Shown here in pieces: positions 7,573-16,099 of a DNA stretch of 64,000 nt. Origin of the DNA: Shimia sp022448905 (GTDB taxonomy: Bacteria; Pseudomonadota; Alphaproteobacteria; Rhodobacterales; Rhodobacteraceae); assembly GCF_047126315.1 (NCBI RefSeq), contig NZ_CP138953.1:930001-994000 (forward strand). Reading direction: 5' to 3'. Position numbers and translations under genes: made by a program. The notes beneath the pieces are model-generated. The model was not told where the DNA came from and ran no database searches. It worked only from the letters and a program-made list of their open reading frames with translations. How positions within the stretch are numbered: position 1 is the first letter of the stretch; the number at the start of each line of letters is the position of its first letter.

Positions 7573-8703
7573 ATGAGCGTTTTGGCGGCGCCAGACCTGC
7601 AGGTTGCGGCCCAGGATGGGCGCGCCACTGTCCGCCTGTCAGGTGCTTTGCTGACCGAGTTTCTCGCCGACATGGAAGCGCCGTTTGCACAGGCTGCGCC
7701 AACTGAGACGCACGTCGACATAGACCTCTCCCCGCTCACCGCCTTTGACACAGGGGGGGCTTGGCTGGTCTCTCAACTGCGTGCGCGTCTGCAGACACAG
7801 GGCGCCGAGGTGCAGATCACTGGCGCGGCGGATCATCTTGCATTGATCGAAACAGTGGCCACCGCCACGCCGGAAGAGACACCCCATGAGCTGCCGGAAC
7901 ACGGACGCTGGGAATGGGTGGCGGATATTGGCCGCAAGCTGGTGTCCGGTTGGGGTGACGCGCTGTCACTGGTGAGTTTTCTCGGGCAAACGCTCGCCGG
8001 GTTGGCGGATGTGATTGTCCGTCCGCACAAAGTTCGCTGGGCGAGCCTGTTCACGCATATGCAGGACGTCGGCTTCAACGCGGTGCCGATTGTGGCGCTG
8101 ATGGGCTTCTTGATCGGCGTGGTGCTGGGCTTTCAGGGGGCCAGCCAGTTGCAGCAGTTTGGCGCAGAGGTGTTTGTGGTCGAACTGATCGGCATCTCGG
8201 TGCTGCGCGAGCTGGGCATCCTGCTGACTGCGATCATTGTGGCCGGTCGTTCCGGTTCTGCCTTTACGGCCTCGGTCGGGTCGATGCAGGTGCAGCAGGA
8301 AATCGACGCCATGCAGACCCTGGGCCTTGATCCGGTGCGGGTGCTGGTGGTGCCACGGGTGCTGGCACTGTTGATCATGTTGCCGCTTTTGGGGTTCATC
8401 GCCAATCTGTTTGGCCTCTTTGGCGGCGCGCTGATGAGCTGGGTGAGCTTGGATGTGAACCCCGGCATGTTCCTCACCCGCCTGCATGACAACATTGCCG
8501 TGAAACACCTGCTGGTGGGCATGGTGAAAGCGCCGTTCTTTGCGCTGGTGATTGGGGTGGTGGCCTGTTGGCAGGCCTTCCAGGTGAAAGGCAGCTCCAC
8601 CAGCGTCGGCCAACGCACCACCTCCAGCGTGGTGCAGGGCATCTTTCTGGTGATTGCGCTCGACGCGCTGTTCTCGATCTTCTTTGCGCAGTTGGGGGTG
8701 TGA
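7573..8703 (+). CDS. mlaE: MlaE-type ABC permease with N-terminal STAS domain
   Basis: The start at 7573 (MSVLAAPDLQV) is chosen because GGAG lies 10 nt upstream; an in-frame ATG at 7555 is possible. Residues about 1-100 form a STAS/MlaB-like domain (VRLSGALL, IDLSPLTAFDTGGAWLVSQL). The remaining 270 residues are a MlaE permease with VPIVALMGFLIGVVLGFQGA, GRSGSAFTASVGSMQVQQE and VLALLIMLPLLGFIANLFGL. The fused STAS-MlaE form stands in for separate MlaB and MlaE proteins. It works with the ATPase, MCE protein and lipoprotein encoded next to move lipids between the inner membrane and the periplasm or outer membrane. Whether the substrate is phospholipid or another hydrophobic molecule cannot be seen. 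Confidence 0.92.
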   Translation: MSVLAAPDLQVAAQDGRATVRLSGALLTEFLADMEAPFAQAAPTETHVDIDLSPLTAFDTGGAWLVSQLRARLQTQGAEVQITGAADHLALIETVATATPEETPHELPEHGRWEWVADIGRKLVSGWGDALSLVSFLGQTLAGLADVIVRPHKVRWASLFTHMQDVGFNAVPIVALMGFLIGVVLGFQGASQLQQFGAEVFVVELIGISVLRELGILLTAIIVAGRSGSAFTASVGSMQVQQEIDAMQTLGLDPVRVLVVPRVLALLIMLPLLGFIANLFGLFGGALMSWVSLDVNPGMFLTRLHDNIAVKHLLVGMVKAPFFALVIGVVACWQAFQVKGSSTSVGQRTTSSVVQGIFLVIALDALFSIFFAQLGV

Positions 8704-8705
8704 GC

Positions 8706-9509
8706 ATGAGCGATATCCCAGAGCGTGACGCCATCATCAAGGTCCGCGGATTGCGCAACCAGTTTGGGCCACAGGTGGTGCATGACAATCTCGATCTGGA
8801 CGTGTGGCGCGGCGAGGTACTGGGCATTGTGGGCGGGTCTGGCACCGGCAAATCGGTGCTGCTGCGCACCATTGTTGGCCTGAACAAACCGGCAGCAGGT
8901 ACCATTGAGGTGCTGGGCACCAATGTGCTCACCGCGCCGGAAGAGGAACGGCGCAAGGTCGAAACCCGCTGGGGTGTGGCCTTTCAGGACGGCGCGCTGT
9001 TTTCCTCGCTCACGGTGTTGCAGAACGTGATGGCGCCAATGCGCGAGCATCTGAAGCTGTCGACCAATTTGATGAAGGAACTCGGCGCGCTCAAGATCAG
9101 CCTTGTGGGGCTGCCGCAGCTCGCCTGTGACAAGCTGCCCAGCGAGCTGTCGGGCGGGATGCGCAAACGGGCAGCCTTGGCACGGGCGCTCGCGCTCGAC
9201 CCGCAGATTGTGTTTCTGGACGAGCCCACAGCGGGCCTCGATCCCGTCGGGGCGGCGGCCTATGACGACCTGATTGGCGAGTTGCAGCGCAGTCTGGGCA
9301 TCACCGTCTTTATGGTCACACATGATCTGGACAGTCTCTACGCGATTTGTGATCGCATTGCGGTGCTTGCCGAGAAGCGAGTTCTGGTAGAAGGTCCAAT
9401 AGAAACAATGACGGATGTCGATCATCCGTGGGTGCAGGAGTATTTCACCGGCCCACGTGCGCGGGCCGCGCAGGTCAAAGGCATCGACACCGAAACCGGG
9501 GGCGCATAG
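8706..9509 (+). CDS. mlaF: MlaF-type ABC transporter ATPase
   Basis: A 267-residue ATPase starting MSDIPERDAIIKVRGL, 2 bp after mlaE. Walker A is GGSGTGKS (43-50), the signature is LSGGMRKR (148-155), and Walker B is IVFLDE (168-173), followed by the D-loop of PTAGLDP. The Q-loop lies in VAFQDGALFSSLTV, and the switch histidine is in VTHDLD. The insertion of LKLSTNL between the Q-loop and signature is typical of the MCE-associated ATPases. It energises the MlaE permease. The ORF remains open upstream to 8568, but that part overlaps mlaE in another frame and is not coding. Confidence 0.94.
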   Translation: MSDIPERDAIIKVRGLRNQFGPQVVHDNLDLDVWRGEVLGIVGGSGTGKSVLLRTIVGLNKPAAGTIEVLGTNVLTAPEEERRKVETRWGVAFQDGALFSSLTVLQNVMAPMREHLKLSTNLMKELGALKISLVGLPQLACDKLPSELSGGMRKRAALARALALDPQIVFLDEPTAGLDPVGAAAYDDLIGELQRSLGITVFMVTHDLDSLYAICDRIAVLAEKRVLVEGPIETMTDVDHPWVQEYFTGPRARAAQVKGIDTETGGA

Positions 9510-9512
9510 GGC

Positions 9513-11627
9513 ATGGAGACACGGGCAAACTACCTCCTGATTGGGGTGTTCGCGCTGGTCGGCCTGATCGGCTCGTTCCTGTTTGTGCTGTGGCTCGCCA
9601 AGATCGATCTGGAAAAGCAATACGCCTATTACGACGTGCTGTTTGACAACGTCTCCGGCCTCGGGATGGCGGGTGGCGTGCGCTACAACGGCCTGCCGGT
9701 GGGGCAGGTTGTGATGCTGGAGCTGGACGAGGAGAACCCCTCACTGGTGCGGGTGCGCATTGAGGTGGGGGCAGACACGCCGGTGAAGACCGACACTATT
9801 GCCAAGCTGCAAGGGCAGGGTGTCACCGGCGTGAGCTTTGTGGCGCTGTCTGGCGGCACGGCGGGTGCGGCGGCGTTGGAGCAATTTGGCGAAATCCCAA
9901 CCGAGCCAAGCGCGCTTCAGTCTGTGATCCAAGGCGCGCCGGAGCTGATGGAAAAGGCGATTGGCCTGCTGGAAAACCTGCAAGGCGTGGTGAGCGAAGA
10001 AAACACCGCTGCGGTGAATGAACTCTTGGGCAATCTGGCCAGCGCCTCGGGCCGTTTGGACCGCACCTTGGCGGAGTTTGAAGAGCTGTCCGAAGATGTC
10101 GGCAGCGCGGCACGTGAAATCGCCGCCTTCACCACGCGTTTGGAGGCCCTGTCGGACACCGCCGAAGAAACGTTGGTCGAGGCCACCGGCGCGCTGGGCT
10201 CCATCAAGGAGGCGGCTGAGCGCACCAAAGGCACGTTGGACAATGCGGAAAGCGCCTTTGCCACAGCGGATAGCCTGATGAAAGAAGACCTCAAAGACTT
10301 TATTCAACGCGGCGCAGATGCGGCGGCTGCGCTGGAGAATGTGGTGGAGGTGCTAGAACCCTCGGCGATTTCCGCGATGCAATCGGCGCAGGCTTTGATT
10401 GATGAGCGCCTGCCCGCCTTGGTGCAACAGGTGCAAGACACGGCGGAAGTGATGGAAACCCAGATCGCAAAGGTCGGCACCGATGCGTCGAGCCTGATGG
10501 CGCGGTATGAGGAGGTCGGCACCAGCGTGCAGGCCCGTGTGGAGCAGACCCAGACCGCCATATCGGCCTTTGAAACCGCCACCAATGCGGCGACCGACAC
10601 GCTCAATTCGGTGCGGGTGGCCTCGGATACGGCCACCACAGTGATGAACACCGATCTGCAGCCGTTGGCGGATGAAGCCACAGCGGCGCTGACCACGGTG
10701 CGCGACATCGCGACCACCAAAGTCTCGCCTTTGATTGATCAGACCAACGAGACGCTGGTGGCGATTGAGACCGGCGTGGAGGAGATCACAGACCAAGGCG
10801 CGCTGATGTTGGAAACTGCCACGGCGCGCTTGGTGGAGGCACGTAGCACGCTTGCGAATTTCAACGAGGCTTTGGAGCTGTCGGATGAAATGCTGCGGTC
10901 GTTGGATGACACGGCGGATGCGGTGAACACGTTGGTGCGTGGCGGCGCAACCGAGATGGTCGAGGATGCCCGCGAAGCCGCGGCCAGCGCGCGCAGCGCC
11001 TTGGATGCCATCCGCGTGACCGTGGATGAGCGCCTGCCGGAGGTGGTGGAAAACATCTCTGAAGCCGCACAAGCCGCCAATACCATGATCGCCAGCATCG
11101 ACACGCTGGCCGTGGACGCCACCGGCCAATTGGCCACGCTGTCCCCACAGGCCAGCGAAGCGTTGACGACAGCGATCGACACGTTTGAGCGCTCAAATCG
11201 CACCCTGGAGGCGATCTATCAGGCGATGGAAACCGCCGACGATACGCTGGCCACGGCGGGCGACACGTTCAGCGGGGTGAACCAGATTCTTGATGAGGAT
11301 GTGGACCAGATTATGACCGACATCAGCGGTGCAGTGGCGGCGGTATCCGGAACGGTTACAGGTGTCTCTGATGACATCAGCAAGGCGTCGGACGAGGTGC
11401 TGGCCGCCTCGCAATCCGCATCTGATTTGCTCGGCACGGTGAATGAGATTGTGCAACGCAACGAGCGGCAGGTGTCGGAATTCCTGCGGTTGGGCTTGCC
11501 GCAAACTGTTAAATTTGTGGAAGAATCCCGCTATCTGGTTGGCAACCTTGACCGGCTGGTGGCCCGGATCAAACGCGATCCGGCACGGTTTCTTCTCGGC
11601 ACGCAAGGATCGGAGTTTAGCCGATGA
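9513..11627 (+). CDS. MCE (MlaD-like) protein with very long helical tail
   Basis: A 704-residue protein beginning METRANYLLIGVFALVGLIG, a single N-terminal membrane anchor. Residues about 38-115 are one MCE domain (YDVLFDNVSGLGMAGGVRYN, VRIEVGADTPVKTDTIAKLQ, GVTGVSFVALSGG). From about residue 145 to 680 the chain is low in Gly and Pro and rich in Ala, Thr, Glu and Asp, with repeating heptad-like patterns such as TAEETLVEATGALG and ATDTLNSVRVASDTATTV. E. coli MlaD is under 200 residues; this one is nearer in length to tunnel- or needle-forming MCE proteins. The tail probably forms a long periplasm-spanning helical bundle. It overlaps the downstream lipoprotein gene by four bases (11624-11627). 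Confidence 0.88.
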   Translation: METRANYLLIGVFALVGLIGSFLFVLWLAKIDLEKQYAYYDVLFDNVSGLGMAGGVRYNGLPVGQVVMLELDEENPSLVRVRIEVGADTPVKTDTIAKLQGQGVTGVSFVALSGGTAGAAALEQFGEIPTEPSALQSVIQGAPELMEKAIGLLENLQGVVSEENTAAVNELLGNLASASGRLDRTLAEFEELSEDVGSAAREIAAFTTRLEALSDTAEETLVEATGALGSIKEAAERTKGTLDNAESAFATADSLMKEDLKDFIQRGADAAAALENVVEVLEPSAISAMQSAQALIDERLPALVQQVQDTAEVMETQIAKVGTDASSLMARYEEVGTSVQARVEQTQTAISAFETATNAATDTLNSVRVASDTATTVMNTDLQPLADEATAALTTVRDIATTKVSPLIDQTNETLVAIETGVEEITDQGALMLETATARLVEARSTLANFNEALELSDEMLRSLDDTADAVNTLVRGGATEMVEDAREAAASARSALDAIRVTVDERLPEVVENISEAAQAANTMIASIDTLAVDATGQLATLSPQASEALTTAIDTFERSNRTLEAIYQAMETADDTLATAGDTFSGVNQILDEDVDQIMTDISGAVAAVSGTVTGVSDDISKASDEVLAASQSASDLLGTVNEIVQRNERQVSEFLRLGLPQTVKFVEESRYLVGNLDRLVARIKRDPARFLLGTQGSEFSR

Positions 11628-12286
11628 CTCGATGGGGATGGGCAACGGTATTGGTGGGCGCGCTGGCGCTCTCGGGCTGCGGCGGGTTGGGCACGTTGAA
11701 CCGCGCGGCCTCGCCGACGGATCTCTATACGCTGACGCCCAAAAGCACGTTTTCGTCGGGCCTGCCCCGTCTCAGCCATCAGATTGTGATCGAGGAGCCC
11801 ACGGCCCATGCCGCTGTGGACACCGACCAGATCGCGGTGCAGCCGACGCCCTATCAGTTTGAATATCTGCCCGTGGCGCGTTGGGTCGATCGCGCGCCGG
11901 TGATTGTGCAGACGTTGCTGATCGAGAGCTTTGAAAACAGCGGTAAGGTGGCCGCCGTGGGCCGTTCCTCCGTGGCGCTGCGTCCGGACTTCCTGATTGT
12001 GTCAGACCTGCGCGAGTTTCAGGCGCGCATTCCGGCGGTGGAAACCGAAAGCAATGCGCTGGAAGTGCATGTGCGCATGAACCTCAAGATTGTGGACGCC
12101 TATGACGATCACATCATTGGGTCAAAGTCCTTTGAGAAAGTCATCATGTCGCCCAGCGAAGAGATGTCTGATGTGGTGGTGGCGTTTGATGATGCCTTGG
12201 GCAAAACCATGCGTCGCGCCGTGGAATGGAGCGTGAAAACCATCTACAGCCACGGCCAACGCAACCCGCGCCCGGCGCTGCGCTAG
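11624..12286 (+). CDS. ABC-type transport auxiliary lipoprotein (PqiC/MCE-associated)
   Basis: A 220-residue lipoprotein. The signal LVGALALSGC places the lipidated cysteine at residue 19. The mature part has DLYTLTPKS, EYLPVARWVDRAPVIVQTLL and ALRPDFLIVSDLREFQA, which match the auxiliary lipoprotein family PF03886 (PqiC-like). Such proteins sit at the inner face of the outer membrane and dock MCE tunnels. It is the last gene of the four-gene Mla-type operon and is coupled to the MCE gene by an ATGA overlap. Its stop overlaps the stop of the convergent gene at 12283 through the palindrome CTAG. Confidence 0.87.
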   Translation: MTRWGWATVLVGALALSGCGGLGTLNRAASPTDLYTLTPKSTFSSGLPRLSHQIVIEEPTAHAAVDTDQIAVQPTPYQFEYLPVARWVDRAPVIVQTLLIESFENSGKVAAVGRSSVALRPDFLIVSDLREFQARIPAVETESNALEVHVRMNLKIVDAYDDHIIGSKSFEKVIMSPSEEMSDVVVAFDDALGKTMRRAVEWSVKTIYSHGQRNPRPALR

Positions 12287-12921
12287 CGGATCAGCAACCG
12301 ACAAATCATCGTGTTGTTGGTTTCCAGATCCGGCCCCCAGATGAACTCCGCCCGCCGGTCCCATTTGATATCGTTGTAGCCGTCTTTCGGCCGCACCTGA
12401 CGTTTCTTGTACTCCGTCGCCCGAGGCCAATCTGAATCGTCAAAATACTCGGCAGTCCAGCCGCGCGGCGGCTTGCTTGCTTCAAACCCACACGGCCCTT
12501 CGCCCACGCGCGGGTTGCGCTCCTTGGTGCAGGATTTGTTGAGCGGTGCCTCATGGATCACCTTACAGCGCCAGTCTTTGTCAGACACGGCCACGATGTC
12601 CCCGGCGGCATCTTTGATTTGTAGGATCACGCCGCCATCACCCATTTGTTGGCGGTTGGTGCCGATGTATTCCAACCCGGTGTCGTTCTCTTTGAAGTCT
12701 TTCGCCATCAGCGCCAGCATAAACGGTCGTTCGGCGCGGAAGGTGAAGCTCTCGGCGTTAAACGAGCGTTCCGTGGCAATGGAGATGCGGTCCTGTCCCA
12801 CCAAGGATCCGTTCGCATAGAGGGCAAACCAATTGTCGGCCCAGACGTCCGCCTTGAAGGTTTCTGCTGTGGCGGCGGTACTTAGAACCAGCGTGAGGGC
12901 GCCCCCGAGGACATGCTTCAT
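12283..12921 (-). CDS. Secreted protein with galactose-binding-like N-terminal half, function unknown
   Basis: The start at 12921 gives MKHVLGGALTLVLSTAATA, a clean signal peptide, and a 212-residue precursor. The mature N-terminus (FKADVWADNWFALYANGSLV, then FTFRAERPFMLALMAKDF) reads like the beta-sandwich found in sialidase- or sulfatase-associated galactose-binding domains. Three cysteines occur in the middle (WRCKVIH, NKSCTKE, GPCGFE) and one near the end (MICRLL), suggesting disulfides. It is convergent with the Mla-type operon, and no neighbour explains it. I do not recognise a named family; a periplasmic or extracellular carbohydrate-binding role is a weak inference from the fold resemblance. 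Confidence 0.7.
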   Translation of the reverse strand: MKHVLGGALTLVLSTAATAETFKADVWADNWFALYANGSLVGQDRISIATERSFNAESFTFRAERPFMLALMAKDFKENDTGLEYIGTNRQQMGDGGVILQIKDAAGDIVAVSDKDWRCKVIHEAPLNKSCTKERNPRVGEGPCGFEASKPPRGWTAEYFDDSDWPRATEYKKRQVRPKDGYNDIKWDRRAEFIWGPDLETNNTMICRLLIR

Positions 12922-12997
12922 GTCGACCTCCAAAACTTGCCTGCCTTAGTGGTAGCAGCTTGCAGAAGCCCGCGGAAAACAAATTGCCAAAAAGGTA

Positions 12998-13019
12998 AAG
13001 GCGCCCCTAAGGACGCCTT
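12998..13019 (-). terminator. Intrinsic terminator downstream of leuB
   Basis: On the minus strand, AAGGCGTCC-TTAG-GGGCGCCTT forms a 9-bp stem with one G-T pair, followed by TACCTTTTTGG. It begins 28 bp past the leuB stop. Confidence 0.75.
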
Positions 13020-13046
13020 CGCAATTTCTCAAGCTGTGGCCTGTGC

Positions 13047-14150
13047 TTAGAGGCTTGCGTCCAGCGCGGCCAGCAGGGCGTCGCCCATCTCGGAGGTGGA
13101 CACCGGGGTGCCGCCGTCTGCTTGCATCAGGTCGCCTGTGCGCACGCCATCTGCCAGCACTTTCTCCACAGCCGCTTCCAGACGGTCTGCTTCTGCGCCT
13201 TCGTTGAAGGAGTAGCGCAGCGCCATGGCGAAGGAGAGCACACAGGCACATGGGTTGGCTTTGCCTTCGCCTGCGATGTCTGGCGCGGAGCCGTGTACCG
13301 GCTCATACAGCGCTTTTGGACGGCCGTTGTCCATTGGTGCACCCAGGGAGGCGGAGGGCAGCATGCCAAGCGAGCCGGTCAGCATCGCGGCACAATCCGA
13401 GAGGATGTCGCCAAACAGGTTGTCGGTGTAGATCACGTCAAACTGCTTGGGTGCGCGCACCAGCTGCATTGCGCCATTGTCGGCGTACATGTGGGAGACT
13501 TCCACCTCTGGGTAGTCTTTGGCCACTTCGTTGACCACTTCGCGCCACAGGATGCCGCTTTCCATCACGTTGGCTTTTTCCATCGAGCACAGACGCTTGT
13601 CGCGCTTCATCGCCAGCTCAAACGCAGCGCGGGCGCCACGCTCGATCTCGGATTCGGTGTAGCGCTGGGTGTTGATGCCAACACGTTCGTTGCCTTCTTC
13701 AAAGATGCCGCGTGGCTCACCAAAGTACACGCCGGAGGTCAGTTCGCGCACGATCATGATGTCCAGACCGGACACGATGTCGGTTTTCAGTGAGGAGAAA
13801 TCTGCCAGCGCGTCAAAGCACTGCGCCGGGCGCAGGTTGGCAAACAGGTCCATCTCTTTGCGCAGGCGCAGCAGGCCGCGCTCTGGCTTCACGGAGAAGT
13901 CCAGATCGTCGTATTTTGGCCCACCTACGGCGCCCAGCAGCACCGCGTCCACTTCTTGCGCTTTGGCCATGGTGTCGTCATGCAGCGGCACGCCGTGTTT
14001 GTCATAAGCCGCGCCGCCGACAAGGTCTTCGCTCACGTCAAATTTCAGGCCACGCTTGTCGCCAAACCAGCCAATAATACGCTGGACCTGGTCCATGACT
14101 TCGGGGCCGATGCCGTCGCCGGCGAGGATGAGAAGCGAAGGGTTGCTCAT
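13047..14150 (-). CDS. leuB: 3-isopropylmalate dehydrogenase
   Basis: A 367-residue protein starting MSNPSLLILAGDGIGPEVMD. Family markers include FDVSEDLVGGAAYDKHG, VLLGAVGGPKYDDL, DIMIVRELTSGVYFGEPRG, the metal-binding block MYADNGAMQLVRAPKQFDVI and GSLGMLPSASLGA, then LYEPVHGSAPDIAGEGKANP. It oxidatively decarboxylates 3-isopropylmalate to 2-oxoisocaproate in leucine biosynthesis, using NAD. It stands apart from leuC and leuD by about 6.5 kb in this genome, and its own terminator follows. A LysR gene lies upstream on the same strand, but that regulator more probably serves its divergent SDR neighbour. Confidence 0.97.
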   Translation of the reverse strand: MSNPSLLILAGDGIGPEVMDQVQRIIGWFGDKRGLKFDVSEDLVGGAAYDKHGVPLHDDTMAKAQEVDAVLLGAVGGPKYDDLDFSVKPERGLLRLRKEMDLFANLRPAQCFDALADFSSLKTDIVSGLDIMIVRELTSGVYFGEPRGIFEEGNERVGINTQRYTESEIERGARAAFELAMKRDKRLCSMEKANVMESGILWREVVNEVAKDYPEVEVSHMYADNGAMQLVRAPKQFDVIYTDNLFGDILSDCAAMLTGSLGMLPSASLGAPMDNGRPKALYEPVHGSAPDIAGEGKANPCACVLSFAMALRYSFNEGAEADRLEAAVEKVLADGVRTGDLMQADGGTPVSTSEMGDALLAALDASL

Positions 14151-14208
14151 TGCGATGCGTCCTTGATCAAATAGGTTCGCTACGGGTTACCGAGTGGCGC
14201 GTGAAAGA

Positions 14209-15105
14209 TCAAGAAACAAAGGGCTTTAATGCGCTCTCCAGCAGGGTCCAGACGCGGGAAATGCGCGGGGTGTGGCGCAGGCTTTCATGGGCGGTGAGCC
14301 AGACCGGCAAATGTGGGATTGGAAAGTCGATTTTGATCTCTTCGATTCCCGGGGTTTGCCGCGCAATGTGGCGCTGACAAAACCCCAATCCACAGCCCGC
14401 GCGCACCAATTCCCAATAGGTGGTTTGATGGTCACAGCGCACCGGAAACCAATCCCGATTGGCGGGGATGCCCATGCGGCGCATTTCGCGGATGATGTCG
14501 TCATTGGCGTCATAGCCAACGATGTCATGATGGGGCAGGTCTTCGGCCCCGGACGGGCGACCTTTGCGGGCGAGGTAGCTCTCGGCGGCGAACATGCCCA
14601 GCGTGATGTCGCCCAGATGTTTGGTGATCATGTCGAGCTGCTCGGGGCGGTACATGCGCACAGCGATGTCGGCCTCGCGAAACAGCAGGTTCTGCGATTG
14701 ATCCGACGGCACCAGCTCAATCTGGATTTGCGGTTCTTTCTGGCGCAGATCGGCCAGAATGTTCGGCATGACATGATGCGCCATGAAGATGGATGACGAG
14801 ATCCGCACGGTGCCGGCCAGGTCGGTTTCCCCACCGGCGGCGGCCAGCGACAGGTCGGCCATGGCGGCGGCCATACGTTGCGCGGGTGCGAGTAAGGCCT
14901 GTCCTGTTTCGGTCAACTCAAAACCCCGCGCGTGGCGGTGGAAGACCTCAACCTTCAGCGTGTCCTCGAGCGTTTTGATATGGCGTCCCAACGTGGGTTG
15001 GGAGGCATTGAGCTGCCGCGCCGCGCCAGACAGGGAGCCGGTTTCCGCCACAGCCAGAAAGGACTGGATCAACGACCAGTCGAGGTTTGAGAGTGCCTTT
15101 TCCAT
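14209..15105 (-). CDS. LysR family transcriptional regulator
   Basis: A 298-residue protein. The N-terminal helix-turn-helix is DWSLIQSFLAVAETGSLSGA, then ARQLNASQPTLGRHIKTLED, followed by the VEVFHRHARGFELTETG linker. The rest is the periplasmic-binding-like effector domain (LAGTVRISSSIFMAHHVMPN onward). It is divergent from the NAD(P)-binding protein gene at 15203, with a 97-bp gap, the usual LysR target arrangement. A perfect ATTCAT/ATGAAT repeat overlaps its start codon and may be an autoregulatory site. The ligand is unknown. Confidence 0.9.
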   Translation of the reverse strand: MEKALSNLDWSLIQSFLAVAETGSLSGAARQLNASQPTLGRHIKTLEDTLKVEVFHRHARGFELTETGQALLAPAQRMAAAMADLSLAAAGGETDLAGTVRISSSIFMAHHVMPNILADLRQKEPQIQIELVPSDQSQNLLFREADIAVRMYRPEQLDMITKHLGDITLGMFAAESYLARKGRPSGAEDLPHHDIVGYDANDDIIREMRRMGIPANRDWFPVRCDHQTTYWELVRAGCGLGFCQRHIARQTPGIEEIKIDFPIPHLPVWLTAHESLRHTPRISRVWTLLESALKPFVS

Positions 15106-15117
15106 TCATTTATGAAT
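15104..15117. promoter_or_regulatory. Possible LysR-type operator overlapping the regulator start codon
   Basis: ATTCAT (15104-15109) and ATGAAT (15112-15117) are a perfect inverted repeat with a 2-nt spacer. The site covers the LysR start codon in the divergent 15106-15202 gap. Symmetry and A+T richness fit a LysR half-site pair, but nothing in the sequence proves binding. Confidence 0.35.
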
Positions 15118-15202
15118 ATCACGGCTGCGAATTTCGCCAATACCTAACTGTCTTCGAATGCCGCATGTTGGTGTCAAGACGCCAGACAGCAGGAGAGAGA
15201 TC

Positions 15203-16099
15203 ATGGCACAGACGGTTTTGATACTTGGCGCAAACGGGCGGTTTGGACGCAACGCAGCGCAGGCTTTTGCCAAGGCGGGGTGGGATGTGCGCCCCTTTGA
15301 TCGCAGCAAAGACCGGCTGCGTGAGGCGGTGCATGGGGTGCAGGTGATCGTGAACGCCTGGAACCCGCAATACTTTGATTGGGCCGCACAGGTGCCAAAA
15401 CTGCACGATGAGGTGATTGCCGCCGCCAAAATGGTGGACGCCACGGTGATTGTGCCGGGCAACGTCTATGTTTACGGCGCACAAACGCCCAGCCCCTGGG
15501 GCGTGACCACCCCGCATCAGGCAGAGAACCCGCTGGGCCAAATCCGGCGTGACATGGAGCGGGCCTATCGCTTTAGCGAGGTGCGCACGATCATTCTGCG
15601 CGCTGGGGATTATATCGACACAGAGGCCTCGGGCAATTGGTTTGACATGATCATGACATCCAAGATTGGCCGGGGTGTGCTGACCTATCCGGGCAAACGC
15701 GATGTGGATCACGCTTGGGCCTATTTGCCGGATCTTTGCCGCGCGGCTGTGATGCTGGCGGAGAAGCGGGATCAGTTGAACCGTTTCGAGGACGTGCCGT
15801 TTCCGGGCTACACGTTGACCGGCAACGATATGGCGCAGGCGTTGGAGCAGGTTCTAGGGCGCACGTTGAAGGTCAAATCCATGGCGTGGTGGGCAATCCA
15901 ATTGGCCTCGCCGGTGTGGAAACTGGCGCCGCACCTGCTGGAAATGCGCTACCTGTGGAACACGTCGCATCGATTGGATAGCGCTCGGTTTGAGGAATTG
16001 CTGCCGGAGTTTGAGCCTACCGAGTTGCACAAGGCTTTGGCCTCTGCACTGCCAGAGTCGGCGGTGCCTCAGAAGGCGATGTCGACCCAAACCATATGA
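15203..16099 (+). CDS. NAD(P)-binding SDR/epimerase family protein
   Basis: A 298-residue protein from MAQTVLILGANGRFGRNAAQ, with GCAGGAGAGAG just upstream of the ATG at 15203. The GANGRFG glycine loop and following FDR are a Rossmann-fold dinucleotide site. PGNVYVYGAQ and the region VRTIILRAGDYIDTEASGNW place it in the atypical or extended SDR group (NAD-dependent epimerase/dehydratase or NmrA-like). The canonical YxxxK pair is not evident, so catalysis as an epimerase is uncertain. It is divergent from the LysR gene, which probably controls it. Its 3' end overlaps the convergent exonuclease-family gene by 31 bp. Confidence 0.85.
   Translation: MAQTVLILGANGRFGRNAAQAFAKAGWDVRPFDRSKDRLREAVHGVQVIVNAWNPQYFDWAAQVPKLHDEVIAAAKMVDATVIVPGNVYVYGAQTPSPWGVTTPHQAENPLGQIRRDMERAYRFSEVRTIILRAGDYIDTEASGNWFDMIMTSKIGRGVLTYPGKRDVDHAWAYLPDLCRAAVMLAEKRDQLNRFEDVPFPGYTLTGNDMAQALEQVLGRTLKVKSMAWWAIQLASPVWKLAPHLLEMRYLWNTSHRLDSARFEELLPEFEPTELHKALASALPESAVPQKAMSTQTI

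Noticed and set aside
8133..9620. A 495-codon minus-strand frame across mlaE and mlaF.
   Set aside because: Both plus-strand proteins carry complete family motifs; the antisense frame runs across their boundary.
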